DNA of 64,000 nucleotides from Symsagittifera roscoffensis (Eukaryota > Xenacoelomorpha > Acoela > Convolutidae), in assembly GCF_963678635.1 (NCBI RefSeq), contig NC_087065.1, positions 14,824,019 to 14,888,018 of the forward strand, read 5' to 3'. The notes below the pieces were generated by a model. That model saw nothing but the letters and a program-made list of their open reading frames with translations. It made no database searches and was not told where the DNA came from. The translations under genes and the position numbers were made by a program. Of this stretch, positions 49,501 through 58,219 are shown piece by piece; the first letter of the stretch is position 1, and each line of letters opens with the position of its first letter.

Positions 49501-52001
49501 CTGTCTAGTGTTAGGTCCTGTTTGAACAAACAGGAAATATGAAAATGCATTATATTTGTTGTTTTTTTTATATTTGTTTTTTTAAAGAAGTTTTTATCAC
49601 TATTTCGAAAATTACAATATAAATTTGATGTGAAGGGTTCAATCTAAAAATCGGGGCGTGTCTCCCCTGCATAGGAATTTTTCTAATCGATAAGAAGAGA
49701 AAACTTATGGATTAAGGAAAAGTCATTTTTTTGATTTCTTGATCGTTTTTTGGAATTTTTTCAGTTGTTTCGAAAACTACCCAGCCACATCTGAGATGAA
49801 GCATTCAAATGAAAGAACGAAAGCGAGTTGAAGTTTTTCTCCTTTAAATAAGCAGCTAATCTCCTAATTACGCAGTGAAGTTACTAGGGTTTTGCTTAAA
49901 GTTCGTTTTTTGAATTATTGAAAATTATGCTTTTCAGTATCAGTACAACATATGATTAAAAATATGAAAACAGGTACATCCAGCATTAGCTGGGCTACTA
50001 GCTTACTTCCAAGTGACCGTGGCGCAGATGCGAGAACGTGAGTGACACTCCTAATTATCAGGTCGGAGATTTAAATCCGGAGCATTGAAATAGTTTGTTT
50101 CTTTGTTCGAATTTTTGCTGCTTTATTGGTGGCTAATGTGTAGAGTATTTTTTTAACAATCTCCTCGCTAAGCTAATGCCTCTGTGTAAAAGTGCAATGG
50201 ACAAATTGGTTGTTTATTTTAATTGATCGAACGTAATTTCGTTCAACAGGTTATTCTGGCAATCAAATACGCGACCAAATTGAAGAAGCTGACACTAGCC
50301 AAGAAACTATCGGCCATCGCACATGAGAAGGCCTCTATGAAACCAGGAGCAGTGCTGGAACACCAATCTAGCTTCAATGCGTTCGAAGATGACAACAGTA
50401 GAGCTCTGTTTAATAGTCAGTCTGTGGACTCTTCTTCTGTAGCTCTACAGGACGACAGTAGAAGTGCATTCTTGTCAGAGACTGAGAACCCGATTCTGAG
50501 AAGAGCGAATATTGGGAAGATATCGAAGAGTAATACTATCAACGATGACTCAAGGTATGAAAATGAGCAGACATGTTTTAATCAATTTGAATTCCAATTG
50601 GGTCTACAAAACTAGGTACATTTTTTGCGATTTACGATCTTGTTTTTTTTTGTGAATGAGGCTTTTTTGGTGGAAGTTACTGTGACACATATTGAATGGC
50701 CAATGATTTTTGAATTGATTGTTAGCTTGAATTTATCTCCGATCACTGTTTCCAATCGTAAATCTGTTTTTGTATCAAGTGTCAGAGAGCGTAGTTTTAA
50801 TGTTTCTTTTCCCACGAAAGTTTTGAAATTAGTTCACGAAAGTTTTTTTTTTCGCAGTTTGACCTTTGATTTTGTTTCAAGTTCAACTCAATTTCATTAG
50901 CAGAAGGAAGGCATTGTATCATTTTAATATGGAAGCAGGGTGTCGAACAGGTCGGTTTTAACCGACTTGTCGGTTTTGGTCTGTGGTTGGTAGTTTTTTT
51001 GTCTGACGTCGGTTTAAGTCGTTTTTTTTTGGATTTAATTTTTAAAGATAAGTTTTAATTGACGTTTCTCACTCCAACTAATCTTACAAGTTTCCTTAAG
51101 GCTCATTCGGCGCCGATGGATACTAATTTTGAAGTGGAGCGCGTGCCGTTAAAATGCGTTTTCTGTCAAAATTTTCTAAAAAGTGCCCAAAAACGGCATT
51201 TTTGACCTATTTTCTCAAAATTTTGCCTGCAGTGCTGAGAATTTGGTCAAAACACGGTCTTTCAGCATTAAAGGATAGCTCAGATCTCAATAATCTAATT
51301 TTTATGAGTAAAACTATCAGGTCGTTTTTTTTTCGAAATCTCATTGAGCACCCTGAATGGTATTGATGTGTTTTAGCGCTAGTGATGGTAGTCTTCTATC
51401 TCCCTCAATATCAATGATGGAAGAAAAACGACGCAAGAACCCATTTATTAATGAGGTTACCTCGTCCACCCTTTCATCAACTAAAATGAACACATCTGAC
51501 TTACACCGAAGCCCCTCGATGGGTTCTTCAGTATTCGACAATCTGAAGCTTCTCAAACCCGAGAAGCTGAGAGTCGGACCAGATACGAAAGCAATGCCGA
51601 GACGCAAGTCAGTCTTAACCTCTTCGCAGAAACAAACGAGTTCCGTTGGAGAACAAGAAAACAAAACCACTTCGAGTTTGACTTTGGCTGGGGTGAAGAA
51701 TATGACACCGTTTCAAATCTTCTTTGAAAAAATTAAACCACAACTGCAAGGCGAATTTCCAGAAGAAGAGGCAAATGAGAAGCTTCTTTCGGTTGCAATG
51801 AAGCGATGGAAACTACTCAGTTCAGAGGAAAAGTCATTGGAGTCTCTCAGTGAAATAAGCTCATCTTCCGCAGACAGCAGAAGGTTGAAAAGGAAATCAG
51901 AGAGCAGTGAACAAATTAAAGAAAATCAAGAAAACGGTACTGAAGTCGTGAAGAAAAAGAAGTTTGACAGCGCTGTGCTTGAACAGTTTTCATTTAACTG
52001 A
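25556..52001 (+). CDS. WDHD1: WDHD1 / AND-1 / Ctf4 replisome adaptor
   Basis: Ten exons join in frame with GT-AG introns: 25556-25825, 26130-26304, 26944-27585, 29758-29963 (or 34986-35191), 40163-40448, 42489-42914, 45600-45817, 47995-48240, 50250-50554, 51377-52001. The total is 3399 nt, 1132 aa, close to the usual 1129 or so in vertebrates. In the family this trimer links CMG helicase to DNA polymerase alpha in replication and cohesion. Residues 1-362 form WD40 repeats (e.g. DGTVKVWK in exon 3). Exon 4 is an acidic linker. Exons 5-8 are the SepB domain, opening MKWNLIGIVRR and VEFHDSTFHHA and including RPIVLTYTLGLPLC. Exon 9 is the helical part (IKYATKLKKLTLAKKLSAIA), followed by a Ser/acidic linker. 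The HMG box is at about 1032-1085, with a basic C-terminus. An acceptor lies 8 nt before the ATG. Exon 4 is duplicated. Confidence 0.95.
26569..26940 (+). mobile_element. CAGGG-type MITE (copy 1), abutting WDHD1 exon 3
   Basis: Shares with three other copies (41516, 51095, 57432) a C/G-run start, AAAGG-GCGCC-TT(G/C)-GGCGCC near 26695, TACTAATTTTGAGGGGGGAG and a GCGCGCCGAAAAA segment. The end is indistinct, but the similarity runs close to the acceptor of WDHD1 exon 3 (AG at 26942-26943). No transposase. Confidence 0.65.
27783..27850 (+). repeat. tRNA-derived SINE head
   Basis: GGTGGTGATGGTGCCCAGC followed by GTGTTCAAATCGC (B-box-like, 27821-27833). Located in WDHD1 intron 3. It does not fold as an intact tRNA. 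Confidence 0.5.
28470..28960 (+). repeat. WDHD1-intron interspersed repeat body (solo copy)
   Basis: About 450-bp unit with fixed landmarks: TTTTTCGCGGTTTGACT, GGAAGGCAAACTCCA, AAAGGTCACGAAAAAC, CCCAGCG(G/A)AATAAAAGTTTT, GATCCAGTTTTCTCAAATT, then a T-rich end with TGTCTGTT(A/G)GCTATGTTT. Further copies, whole or partial, are at about 29100-29630, 29640-30690 (partial), 33815-33950, 39890-40080, 41030-41400, 45205-45570, 50845-50930 and 58585-58690. It looks like the body of the tRNA-headed SINE. Confidence 0.7.
29014..29055 (+). repeat. tRNA-like B-box head of SINE
   Basis: GGTTCGAGTCCCGATCGGGCC (29034-29054) is a T-arm with a B box; the preceding anticodon side is degraded. The same sequence recurs at 34298-34318 in copy 2. 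Confidence 0.6.
29758..29963 (+). CDS. WDHD1: WDHD1 exon 4a
   Basis: 206 nt, entered in phase 1 and left in phase 0, with acceptor ttcccag and donor gtgtgt. It encodes the acidic linker after the WD40 domain (GADDILNEMVKS..., DNDDEDDGSISLDQIKQS). It has Thr, Thr and Met at the three residues where exon 4b has Ile, Ser and Leu. Both copies keep the splice sites and open frame. Confidence 0.88.
30692..33710 (+). pseudogene. Dead LINE in WDHD1 intron (duplication copy 1)
   Basis: The apurinic-type endonuclease frame is intact at 30692-31444 (VRSLKKH, TETWL, GDINID, SDHYLI). A stop and a frame change follow; then linker frames at 31464-31970 and 31980-32408, the reverse-transcriptase core at 32414-32827 with IPQGSVLGP and FADD, and the thumb/C-terminus at 32850-33566. 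A 30-nt in-frame deletion at about 32454 removed the motif A aspartate region. No ORF1 precedes it, so it is 5'-truncated. The 3' tail (33610-33710) resembles the 10340-11820 array monomer. CR1/L2/jockey-like (inference). Confidence 0.88.
34195..34290. repeat. Duplication junction with palindrome and short tandem repeats
   Basis: AGTAATGAAC and GTTCATTACT form a 10-bp inverted repeat around three bases at about 34200-34222. It is followed by three partial copies of CTAATTTTTGGATTATTAG before copy 2 begins. The core AGTAATGAACGTAG is also present at about 28470 and at the copy 2 end (about 39663). Confidence 0.75.
34986..35191 (+). CDS. WDHD1: WDHD1 exon 4b (duplicate of exon 4)
   Basis: 206 nt with the same acceptor (ttcccag) and donor (gtgtgt) as exon 4a, and an open frame in the same phase. 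Four nucleotide differences from 4a give Thr to Ile, Thr to Ser and Met to Leu. If both copies were spliced in, 4b would be read in the wrong phase and meet TGA in its sixth codon, so it can only work as an alternative to 4a. Confidence 0.85.
35921..38930 (+). pseudogene. Dead LINE in WDHD1 intron (duplication copy 2)
   Basis: Same element as at 30692. The endonuclease frame is intact at 35921-36673; the same post-endonuclease frame break and the same in-frame stops are present, so the element was already dead when duplicated. It keeps motif A (FFDLKKAFD) as well as IPQGSVLGP and FADD within 37618-38106. The C-terminal frames are 38084-38416 and 38313-38912. It has a 27-nt linker deletion and a one-base insertion near 37322 relative to copy 1. 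Confidence 0.88.
41030..41420 (+). repeat. Interspersed repeat body, two partial copies
   Basis: Matches the 28470-28960 unit: CCCAGCGGAATAAAAACTT, GATCCAGTTATCTCAAATTGG at about 41085-41140, then a second, more diverged copy at about 41300-41405. In WDHD1 intron 5. Confidence 0.6.
41516..41740 (+). mobile_element. CAGGG-type MITE (copy 2)
   Basis: Starts CAGGGGCGGACTCCATGG and contains the shared AAAGGCGCC, TACTAATTTTGAGGGGGGAG and GCGCGCCGAAAAA blocks. The 3' end is lost. Non-coding, in WDHD1 intron 5. Confidence 0.65.
43130..45205 (+). pseudogene. Dead LINE with ORF1 remnant
   Basis: 43140-43690 is a broken ORF1-like region with the pattern NRRENIRIIG, later LSIAHRLPSKGNGPKPIIARF, typical of LINE ORF1 RNA-binding domains. 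43840-44575 holds the endonuclease in three frames (NVRSVKK, TETWLKE, SDHFPLL). 44600-45205 is the linker up to a NHSMYFFN block. It ends just before the reverse transcriptase. Protein similarity to the elements at 30692/35921 is clear but diverged, so it is a related older family member. In WDHD1 intron 6. Confidence 0.78.
45050..45135 (+). repeat. Short tandem repeat inside dead LINE
   Basis: GCAACAATAGGTTCTTT-like units of about 18 bp repeat about four times within the LINE linker remnant. Confidence 0.7.
45205..45580 (+). repeat. Interspersed repeat body copy
   Basis: Same family as 28470-28960 (GTGGCTTGACTT, AAAGGAAAG, GATTTCTCGGGGGAA, CTGTTTTCTCAAG, TGTCTGTTGGCTATTTT). It ends about 40 bp before WDHD1 exon 7. 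Confidence 0.55.
46240..46441. mobile_element. Foldback MITE, GGCTCTTTTTCC family (copy 4)
   Basis: Terminal inverted repeats of about 26 bp (GGCTCTTTTTCCTTTTCCCC and its complement) and the exact 8-bp duplication GCTGTATC on both sides (46232-46239, 46442-46449). 202 bp. In WDHD1 intron 7. Confidence 0.9.
46469..46685. mobile_element. Foldback MITE, GGCTCTTTTCC family (copy 5)
   Basis: Inverted ends GGCTCTTTGCCAGTTCCCC and GGGGAAACTGGAAAAGAGCC. The flanks TATGTTTG and TATGTTGG match at 7 of 8 bases. 217 bp, only 27 bp from the previous MITE. This subtype (CCAGTT ends) matches the copies at 3401 and 8686 better than its neighbours. Confidence 0.85.
46823..46897 (+). repeat. tRNA-derived SINE head
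   Basis: GTGGACGAGTGGTTAGTATG (A-box, Leu/Ser-like D arm) followed by CAGGTTCGATTCTC (B box, 46870-46883) and a T-run. The acceptor stem does not pair. Confidence 0.65.
46998..47172. mobile_element. Foldback MITE, GGCTCTTTTTCC family (copy 6)
   Basis: Ends GGCTCTTTTTCCTTCCCC and GGGGAAAAAGGAAAAAGAGCC-type, 175 bp, with exact 8-bp duplication CGAAGCTT (46990-46997, 47173-47180). It includes a run of about 22 C. It has inserted into the GCGAAGCGAAGCTTCACCTC tail of another repeat. Confidence 0.9.
47770..47830 (+). repeat. Dispersed repeat, GAACATTCTG...CTTGCACAG family
   Basis: GGAACATTCTGCGGTTCTTG then CACAGCAACCGGCT matches 59114-59165 and, inverted, 52690-52760 and 11950-12050. In WDHD1 intron 7. 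Confidence 0.5.
48817..48892 (+). repeat. tRNA-derived SINE head
   Basis: GATAGCCCGACCGGTAGAAAG (A-box-like) and CTAGGTTCGAAGTCG (B box) about 45 nt apart; different in sequence from the other heads, so it has another tRNA origin. WDHD1 intron 8. Confidence 0.55.
50013..50088 (+). repeat. tRNA-derived SINE head
   Basis: GTGACCGTGGCGCAGATGCG (Ala/Cys-like A box) and GGTCGGAGATTTAAATCC (degraded B box). WDHD1 intron 8. Confidence 0.5.
51095..51356 (+). mobile_element. CAGGG-type MITE (copy 3), abutting the WDHD1 HMG-box exon
   Basis: Shares GGCTCATTCGGCGCC, TACTAATTTTGAAG and the AAAATTTTCTAAAAAGTGCCC block with copies at 26569 and 57432. It ends about 20 bp before the acceptor of exon 10 (AG at 51375-51376). 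Confidence 0.6.
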
Positions 52002-52020
52002 AATTAATTGCGACAGTTTG

Positions 52021-52099
52021 TGAATATTATCTTTGTTTTTGAATAAATAAATGTTGGTGTGAATAATAACTTTGTTTTTTGAGTAAATAAATGTTGCTG
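52021..52099 (+). terminator. WDHD1 polyadenylation region, tandemly doubled
   Basis: Two successive units of about 39-40 bp (52021-52059, 52060-52099), each ending ATAAATAAATGTTG(G/C)TG and each containing AATAAA. The first is at 52042-52047, 41 nt after the stop codon. Confidence 0.7.
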
Positions 52100-54900
52100 A
52101 ATTGAATTTTTGACTTTCAAGTTTTAAAAGTGTGAGATAAATGCTGGTATCTATTGTTCAAACCCGGTTGCTTCTTTAAGTTGATAACAAGTCGATGAAC
52201 GTAATGAAGATTCTTATATAGCTCGTGGTAATTTTTTCCGGAAAAGTATTCACATTTTTTGGCTCAAATTTGATTCAAATGAATGTCAAACAAAAAAATA
52301 TTAAAAACAATTAAAGTTAAAAAAAAACTTTTTCTTATTTATTAAACACATTTTTTAATTTTTTTAAAGAAAACTTTTATTACCAAGGAAGCGGTAAATG
52401 AGTTTTCCAAAAGTAGTTTTGTTATTAAAATTAAGTTTGTTTGGCTAAAACTTAATTAAAAGTTAAATTTTCGGATAACGAACGTTACTCGATTTCTTTT
52501 TTCGCTCGAAATGAAAGTAAAACTCATAAAATTTGTGCCATTCTTTGACACTGCTACAAATTTTTAAGGTGGTTCAAATCGCGAGTGAAAGGCTTATCTT
52601 TCGATATATATCAGTCGACCTAATCCGATGATTATTTGTGGTACCTGAGTTTGCGTAGAAAAAAAAAACACAATCGAAAACAAAGTTATCTCTATTTTTG
52701 ATGGTCGGAACAACAAGGATAGCTTGTGTCCTTGCAAGTAGCACATAATGTTCCGATCATGGTATTTTAATAAAAGAAACCAAACATAAAGACATATTTT
52801 CACTAAAATTGGAGGACTGATTTAGGTGAAAACTGCATGACTGAGAAATATTGATATCTAGAATAATGATTAACTTCGAGTAGAGTGAAGACGAAGAAGT
52901 CAGCTTTTGAGCAAGTTTTGTCTAATGTTGTCAAAATTTTGAAAACAGTCAGAAAAGTTTGTCTCGACACAGTGAAGACTTCAAGAAGTTCTTAGAATTC
53001 GAATCAGGATTAGTAGGTTTTTAAAATGAAACAACAATTCAACCCGTACGTGTTTTCCTTGAGTCAAAGTTGACTGGAAATTTAAAGAAACGTACCCTAT
53101 GCGACATATACATTAGTCCGCAAGAAAATTTAAAGCGAAAAACGGCGAGTTTTTTATTTGTTAAAAAATCGAAAGTATTTTTTTTTTGCTTAAAATTTTC
53201 GATTATTTGTTGAATCGTTTTAACCGTTCTTGTGCTGATATATGCCCGAAAGTCTTATCGCACAGTTTAGTTTCTGACTTAGTACACCGTCGGCTTGTAA
53301 CGCTATCTACTTTAGGATAGATTTGTTTGTGCATTTCCCATGTCCAATACTTGAGCTTAGTCCCACTCCTAATTTCCATAGTCTTAATAGATCTGGAAAA
53401 CACTGGTAAAATCGAGCTTAGGTGGAGATCAACTTTGTTTTCAATCAGCTTATAAAGTGGTCTGATCAATTAATTTGGCCAAACTACAATGTCGATTTTT
53501 TACACATGCATAGCTTGTGTTATTGTATGAACTATCTTTTTTTTCCAACCTAAGTCGCAAATATTGTTGCGATAAAATGTGTTCATTTTGAGAAAGTTCA
53601 TTTTGATCAATAACCAGCTTTTTAGTACAGCCAATGCTAAGGCTAATAACACCGACTATTTTTGTTCCCGCTTTCGTAACGAAAATAACGGAATATTTGT
53701 GCTCGCGGTGGTTTTTGTTCTTTAGACAAATTCCGACTTTTTAACTAGCCATTTTTGACGTATTTTTTTTCTTCATATGATTCAAAAGTTATTGTTGTCC
53801 TGCGCTTTGATTTGAAAAAATGTTTCACTTGTGATCATTTTTGTAAATTTATAGGGTTAAAAAAATTATCGTTAGTTTTGCTCCAAGGACCTTAAAAGAC
53901 AGTCAGAACATTCAGGGCTTCGCCCTGATACGACCAGTTTTGTGTTACAAATAGTTCTTTAGCTTCAAGGTATCAGGGACCTGAAGCGTAGAGGTAGGGA
54001 GGAGAACCGCAACCATATCAGAGGGTCAAACTTGGGCAGGGTCAGATTTTTCTAAAGAACTTTTTCGTATATTAGCTAAAATGCGTCCGATCTACAAAAT
54101 GAGGCACTTGCAATTGGTAAATTTCTTTCTTTTAAAAGTGACTGGTACTGCTAATGCGTCGTAATTGGCTTGCGCCCCTTAAATTTCGTAGACTCAAAGT
54201 TATTGGTCATATTTTTGCTTGTGTATGCGAAGTTAAACTTCGCCTCTGTGTTAAAATCTTGATTGGTTACTTTTTACGCTTGCGATTAGAAACTAGAATG
54301 TAGACTTTTTTCTAGTTTACAACTAGTTTAACTAAATTAGTTGAATCAGTTAGCTCGGCTGTTAACAGATAAGCTCGGCTGTCAACAGCTGGGCTGTCAA
54401 ATTTACGGAATGCCTGTCAACAGTTTTTTTGTCTGAAATGTCTGCATTTTAAATGGCCGTTCCATTCGATTTTATTGTTAGTTGTAAATTAACTCTTGTT
54501 TTAAGTTTTCTTTTTTCGCCTTTTTCTTCGCTTTTTTTCACTTAAAGGTTTGTCCCCTTTTAAATGGTTGCGGCGGATGCATATCTGTTTAAATGCCTGA
54601 GAATTCAGTTTGAAGCACCAAATTTTTAAACTTGCTTCTGTGCTTAAGGATAGGTGGCGGCTGTGGGTGGTGAGCGAAAAAGTTGGGCATTTTTTTTTCA
54701 AAATGTTTTGCTGCTCAATTTTGCTTTTTTTGGATCAACAGTCGTCTCTGAAGTTTTGTCTGCCCAGTATCCGCTTAATTAACCTTGCGATAAGCAAGAG
54801 TTTTGCAATCGGGTTCTAGACTTTTTTCCCGTAAACAATTTCGTTTACCTGACTCATTGGATTCCTGGTGGTTCCTTGGTTCATAAAGAATTCAAATTTT
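52100..54900. other. Intergenic DNA between WDHD1 and gene 3
   Basis: AT-rich. It contains an inverted copy of the GAACATTCTG family (about 52690-52760), the ACCTAAGTCGCAAATATT family at about 53530-53600, and a CCTTGCGATAAGCAAG hairpin fragment at about 54783. A minus frame at 53203-53469 (88 codons) has no domain I recognise. Confidence 0.4.
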
Positions 54901-54918
54901 GCAGTGTCTCTTGCACAA

Positions 54919-54980
54919 TAAGCCTGGTGGTAAAGAATACGCCCATAGGTCCAAGATTTGAATCTGACCGGGATCAGTTT
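54919..54980 (+). repeat. tRNA-derived SINE head
   Basis: AGCCTGGTGGTAAAGAATACG then AGATTTGAATCTGACCGGGATC and a long T-run. It pairs in family with 60051-60118, which has the same layout. Confidence 0.6.
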
Positions 54981-55439
54981 TTTTTTTTCACACGGAAAAC
55001 ATTCCGGTTCAAAAAATTTTCGGTCTATAATTTATCTGCTTGTTTTTTCAGCTTTGTGGCCACATCTAACAATCGTTTATTTTAGCTGAACACAAGTTTC
55101 ACTGCAGTTGCTTATAGTTTTTTAGGAATCCGGACGAATTGAAATTTGCTGTTCGCATTGGTTGTAACTTTACCAGCTCTTTTGTTAAAATTTCAATTTT
55201 TTGTTTTTATTTGGTCTTCTTTATTGGCTTAATAATTTTGGCATAGTTAATATCACTTTTGTGGTTTCTTATTGCATCGTTATGACCGGAAAAAAATTTC
55301 GTGCGCGTGTTTGTGTTCTGTGGGGAAACGGGACTTAACACTTTTATAACTTCTTTCGGCATAAAGGGTTTTTGCTCAGAAATTGTCGCCTCTGTTACCG
55401 CTTTGCATTTATAAATTAAAATCCAATCAACCATGCAGA

Positions 55440-55508
55440 GCATCTGGTGTAGAAGTGAAACAACTGCTTGAGATGGCAAAGGCTTGAGATTCGAATCAAC
55501 ATTGGACC
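55440..55508 (+). repeat. tRNA-derived SINE head
   Basis: GGTGTAGAAGTGAAACAACTG and GAGATTCGAATCAAC (B box, about 55486-55500), followed by T-rich DNA. Confidence 0.45.
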
Positions 55509-55599
55509 TTTTTTATTTCGTGGGGTAGAAAGTTGTCCCCCATTTTGCAGCAGCTGGTGGCAGCTTCAGTAGGTGGATGCCACTGGGACCCTTCCAGCC

Positions 55600-55674
55600 A
55601 TGACAGACGCGGGAGTCGAACCCACTGCCTTTGTTTTAAAGACCGCGCGTCTGAGCCACTCGGGCACGCTATAC
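55600..55674 (-). repeat. tRNA-derived SINE head on the minus strand
   Basis: On the minus strand GTGCCCGAGTGGCTCAGACG (A box) and GTGGGTTCGACTCCCGC with a fully paired T arm. The anticodon stem does not pair, so it is a relic and not a gene. It is the only head on this strand. Confidence 0.6.
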
Positions 55675-56149
55675 CAGTACAGTTATTTTCAAAGTTTGTC
55701 AATCAGGTACTTTCATCTTTTGCGAGGACTCTATTTCGAATCATCATTCTTGAGCTTTCACTGGTTTTTCTGATTTAGTCTGCACTTAGAGTTGTAATAG
55801 CTTGCTTTGTTGCCAGTCTGATCAAACGAATTTCTGAGACAATGAAATCATTTGTAGTCGAAAACGTTTGTAATTGATTTTGTTATTTTTTCCGGAAGCT
55901 GAAATTAGTTTAGTTGCTTAGAATTAAGCTATTCGAAAAAATTGCGCTCTTTTAGGGCATAACTTAACAGAGTTACAGGCGAGCCCGGTGTTTAATCGTA
56001 TCATTCGGTTATCTAGTATGTCATTTCTAATTTTTCCTTGGATATTTTGGTGATGATTAATAGATCAAGTGTGAATTATCGAATGTCTTGGCTTTATTCA
56101 AAAGAATAAATTATGTGGTTTTGGGTATTTACACTTGCGAAGCGAGTAT

Positions 56150-56790
56150 AATAGTACGAACCTTTTTTCGAGCCTTAGTCGCAAATATTGGTGCCACTTT
56201 TGAGGCACCCTTACAGCTTTTTCATAGCATGCGCTTTGACATTCGAATAGCAATAAGTTGACACATTTTATGCATTTTTAGTTCATCAATTGAACCGAAA
56301 AAAGCTGTTTGTTTCAAACAACATAACAATTATAAAAACTCGATTTCAACAATTTTCTAACTCAATATATCTTGCAATTTTTTGAAATGCATAATTTATA
56401 CATAATGTGGCTTTCTGCTTTCCGATTTGTTACTTGCAAAGGTAGTACGGATGACTTTAGTTTGTTATAATCCAAATTATTACTTGCAAAGTTGTGTCTG
56501 TTTGTATTTGGTGCCAATTTTGCTAAATCGCATTAGAAATTCATTAGCATCAGTAGCTGCTTTGTTGGTGACTATAGTTTGTCAGTGGTTAAGCGTACGT
56601 GGCTGAGTGTCTAGTGCGTGAGACACAAAATGTCTTGATTGCAGTAGGTCGCAGATCGAATCCTAGACCTAGCCGAATTTTTGCTAATTCGAAGCTCATT
56701 TCTATTTTTTCCTTTTGCACTTCCTAGAGTTGCTTTTTGTCGTGTTCTCGCATGCCGTTCTATCTGATATTCATGTCTTATCTGAAGCTT
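56150..56790 (+). repeat. Composite SINE, about 640 bp
   Basis: It has a CGAACCTTTTTTCGAGCCTTAGTCGC front, then TGTGGCTTTCTGC and GTGTCTGTTTGTATTTGGTGCC. A tRNA-like part follows at 56595-56676 (GTGGCTGAGTGTCTAGTGCG; GCAGATCGAATCCTAG). It matches 62010-62910 nearly throughout at high similarity. The front alone also occurs at about 48385, 49360, 53530 and 62165. Confidence 0.7.
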
Positions 56791-57431
56791 TAAAAAGCAT
56801 GTGGTTTTGTGGGTGCCAAACTGAGATGTAGCTAGTCTTCAAATTAAATTGCTCCGTTTGATGTTTCAAAAAAAAAATCTTTCAAGCGCAGTTCACTTAG
56901 TTTGATATCTTAGTTTTGATAATTGGACATAAAAATTTAAATTAAGCATAATTTGCAAAACTTTTGTGCAATAAATTGTCTCCGATATTTTGAGTTTTCG
57001 TAGACTTTGTTTAAGATCTGCGTATTTCATTCTACGAATATTGCATCTCATTGCATGAAAACTATTTTTAAACCAAATAGATTGAGATGTTGGCTGATTT
57101 CTGGTGATTTTTTTTTTGACTTTTTTCAAAAATTTTTGGCTGGGTGTTTCTGTATCATTTCCTTCTAGCTTGCCATCCAATGTGTGATACATCGCTAGTT
57201 TTGCAAAACTCTGATTGGCTTCTCTGTAGAAAGTCGATATTTGCGAGCGAATACTTTATCCTAAGTTTTTCAAAGTTTTTTCCAGTAATTTTTCAAGTCT
57301 GAGGAAAAAATTTTGATTTGAAATAATTTAGTTTAGAAAGTTATGTTAAATTTTAATGCCAAAATTTAATGAAAGGCGTGCATCCTGTTACTCGTCTGTT
57401 ACACTAGCACTCTGTATCCTCGTGGCTTATT

Positions 57432-57773
57432 CAGGGATGGATTTAGGGGGGGGCGGACGCCCCCTTTCAGGGGTTTGACCTACTGTCGACCCAAAGGGTT
57501 CCCCTTTGGTATTTTTTAAGAAATCCATTTTTGGCCGACCGACCTTCAAATTTTTCTAAAGGCGCCTTCGGCGCCAATATATACTAACTTTCAATGTAAT
57601 TTTTCGCTCAAAATTTTTCAAAAAGTTCCCAAATTTTTCAAAATTGTTCAAATAGGGTCTTAACAGTGTTCTGGGACCGCTCGCAAACTCAATTTTCAAC
57701 AAAAAAGGTCGACAAATTTTCGAAAATCCGCACCACCCCCCCCCCCTTCGAGAAAATCCTATATCCTCCCCTG
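57432..57773 (+). mobile_element. CAGGG-type MITE (copy 4), most complete
   Basis: Starts CAGGGATGGATTTAGGGG and ends CTATATCCTCCCCTG (inverted). The flanks GGCTTATT and AGCTTATT match at 7 of 8 bases. It contains the palindrome GGCGCCTTCGGCGCC at about 57563. CAGGG ends with an 8-bp duplication indicate a non-autonomous hAT element (inference). 342 bp. Confidence 0.8.
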
Positions 57774-58219
57774 AGCTTATTACAGCCTACTACTTAACCA
57801 AATTCTCCAGGTATTTAACTAATTTCTAACTAAGTTTGATTCATGCAAATATCTGGTAACGAATTACAATGCTATATTCTAGTTCTATCAAGACTGAGCA
57901 GGCTATTTATAAATCAAGCAAGAAATTGTGAATCCAAGCACATGTTTGATTTATAACACATATACCATAGTATTGTTCTGCTCAAAGCAAATGGCTCTTT
58001 CTTACCAGCCTTAGCTCTGTTTCTCGAATATCATTAAAGTGAACTAACTAATTGAAATTTTTATGATTTGAATGAGTTATTTTCCAGAACTATTGCTGTG
58101 GTTTCACAAGATAGTTCAAGTTTTAAATTAATTATTTCCAAATTGTAGCCAGTTTTTTTCCATACTGTTCGTACTTCGTGTATTCGGTTTCCATTCCATT
58201 AGGTTCCCATATTTCTTGA

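Noticed and set aside
53203-53469. 88-codon minus-strand frame in the intergenic region
   Set aside because: Composition is plausible but no domain, start context or neighbouring exon supports a gene.
55600-55674. Possible functional Leu/Ser-type tRNA gene on the minus strand
   Set aside because: The T arm pairs well and the A and B boxes are good, but the anticodon stem and acceptor stem do not pair. Kept as a SINE head.
56893-57192. 99-codon minus-strand frame, Lys-rich
   Set aside because: No similarity recognised; its composition is what AT-rich DNA yields by chance.
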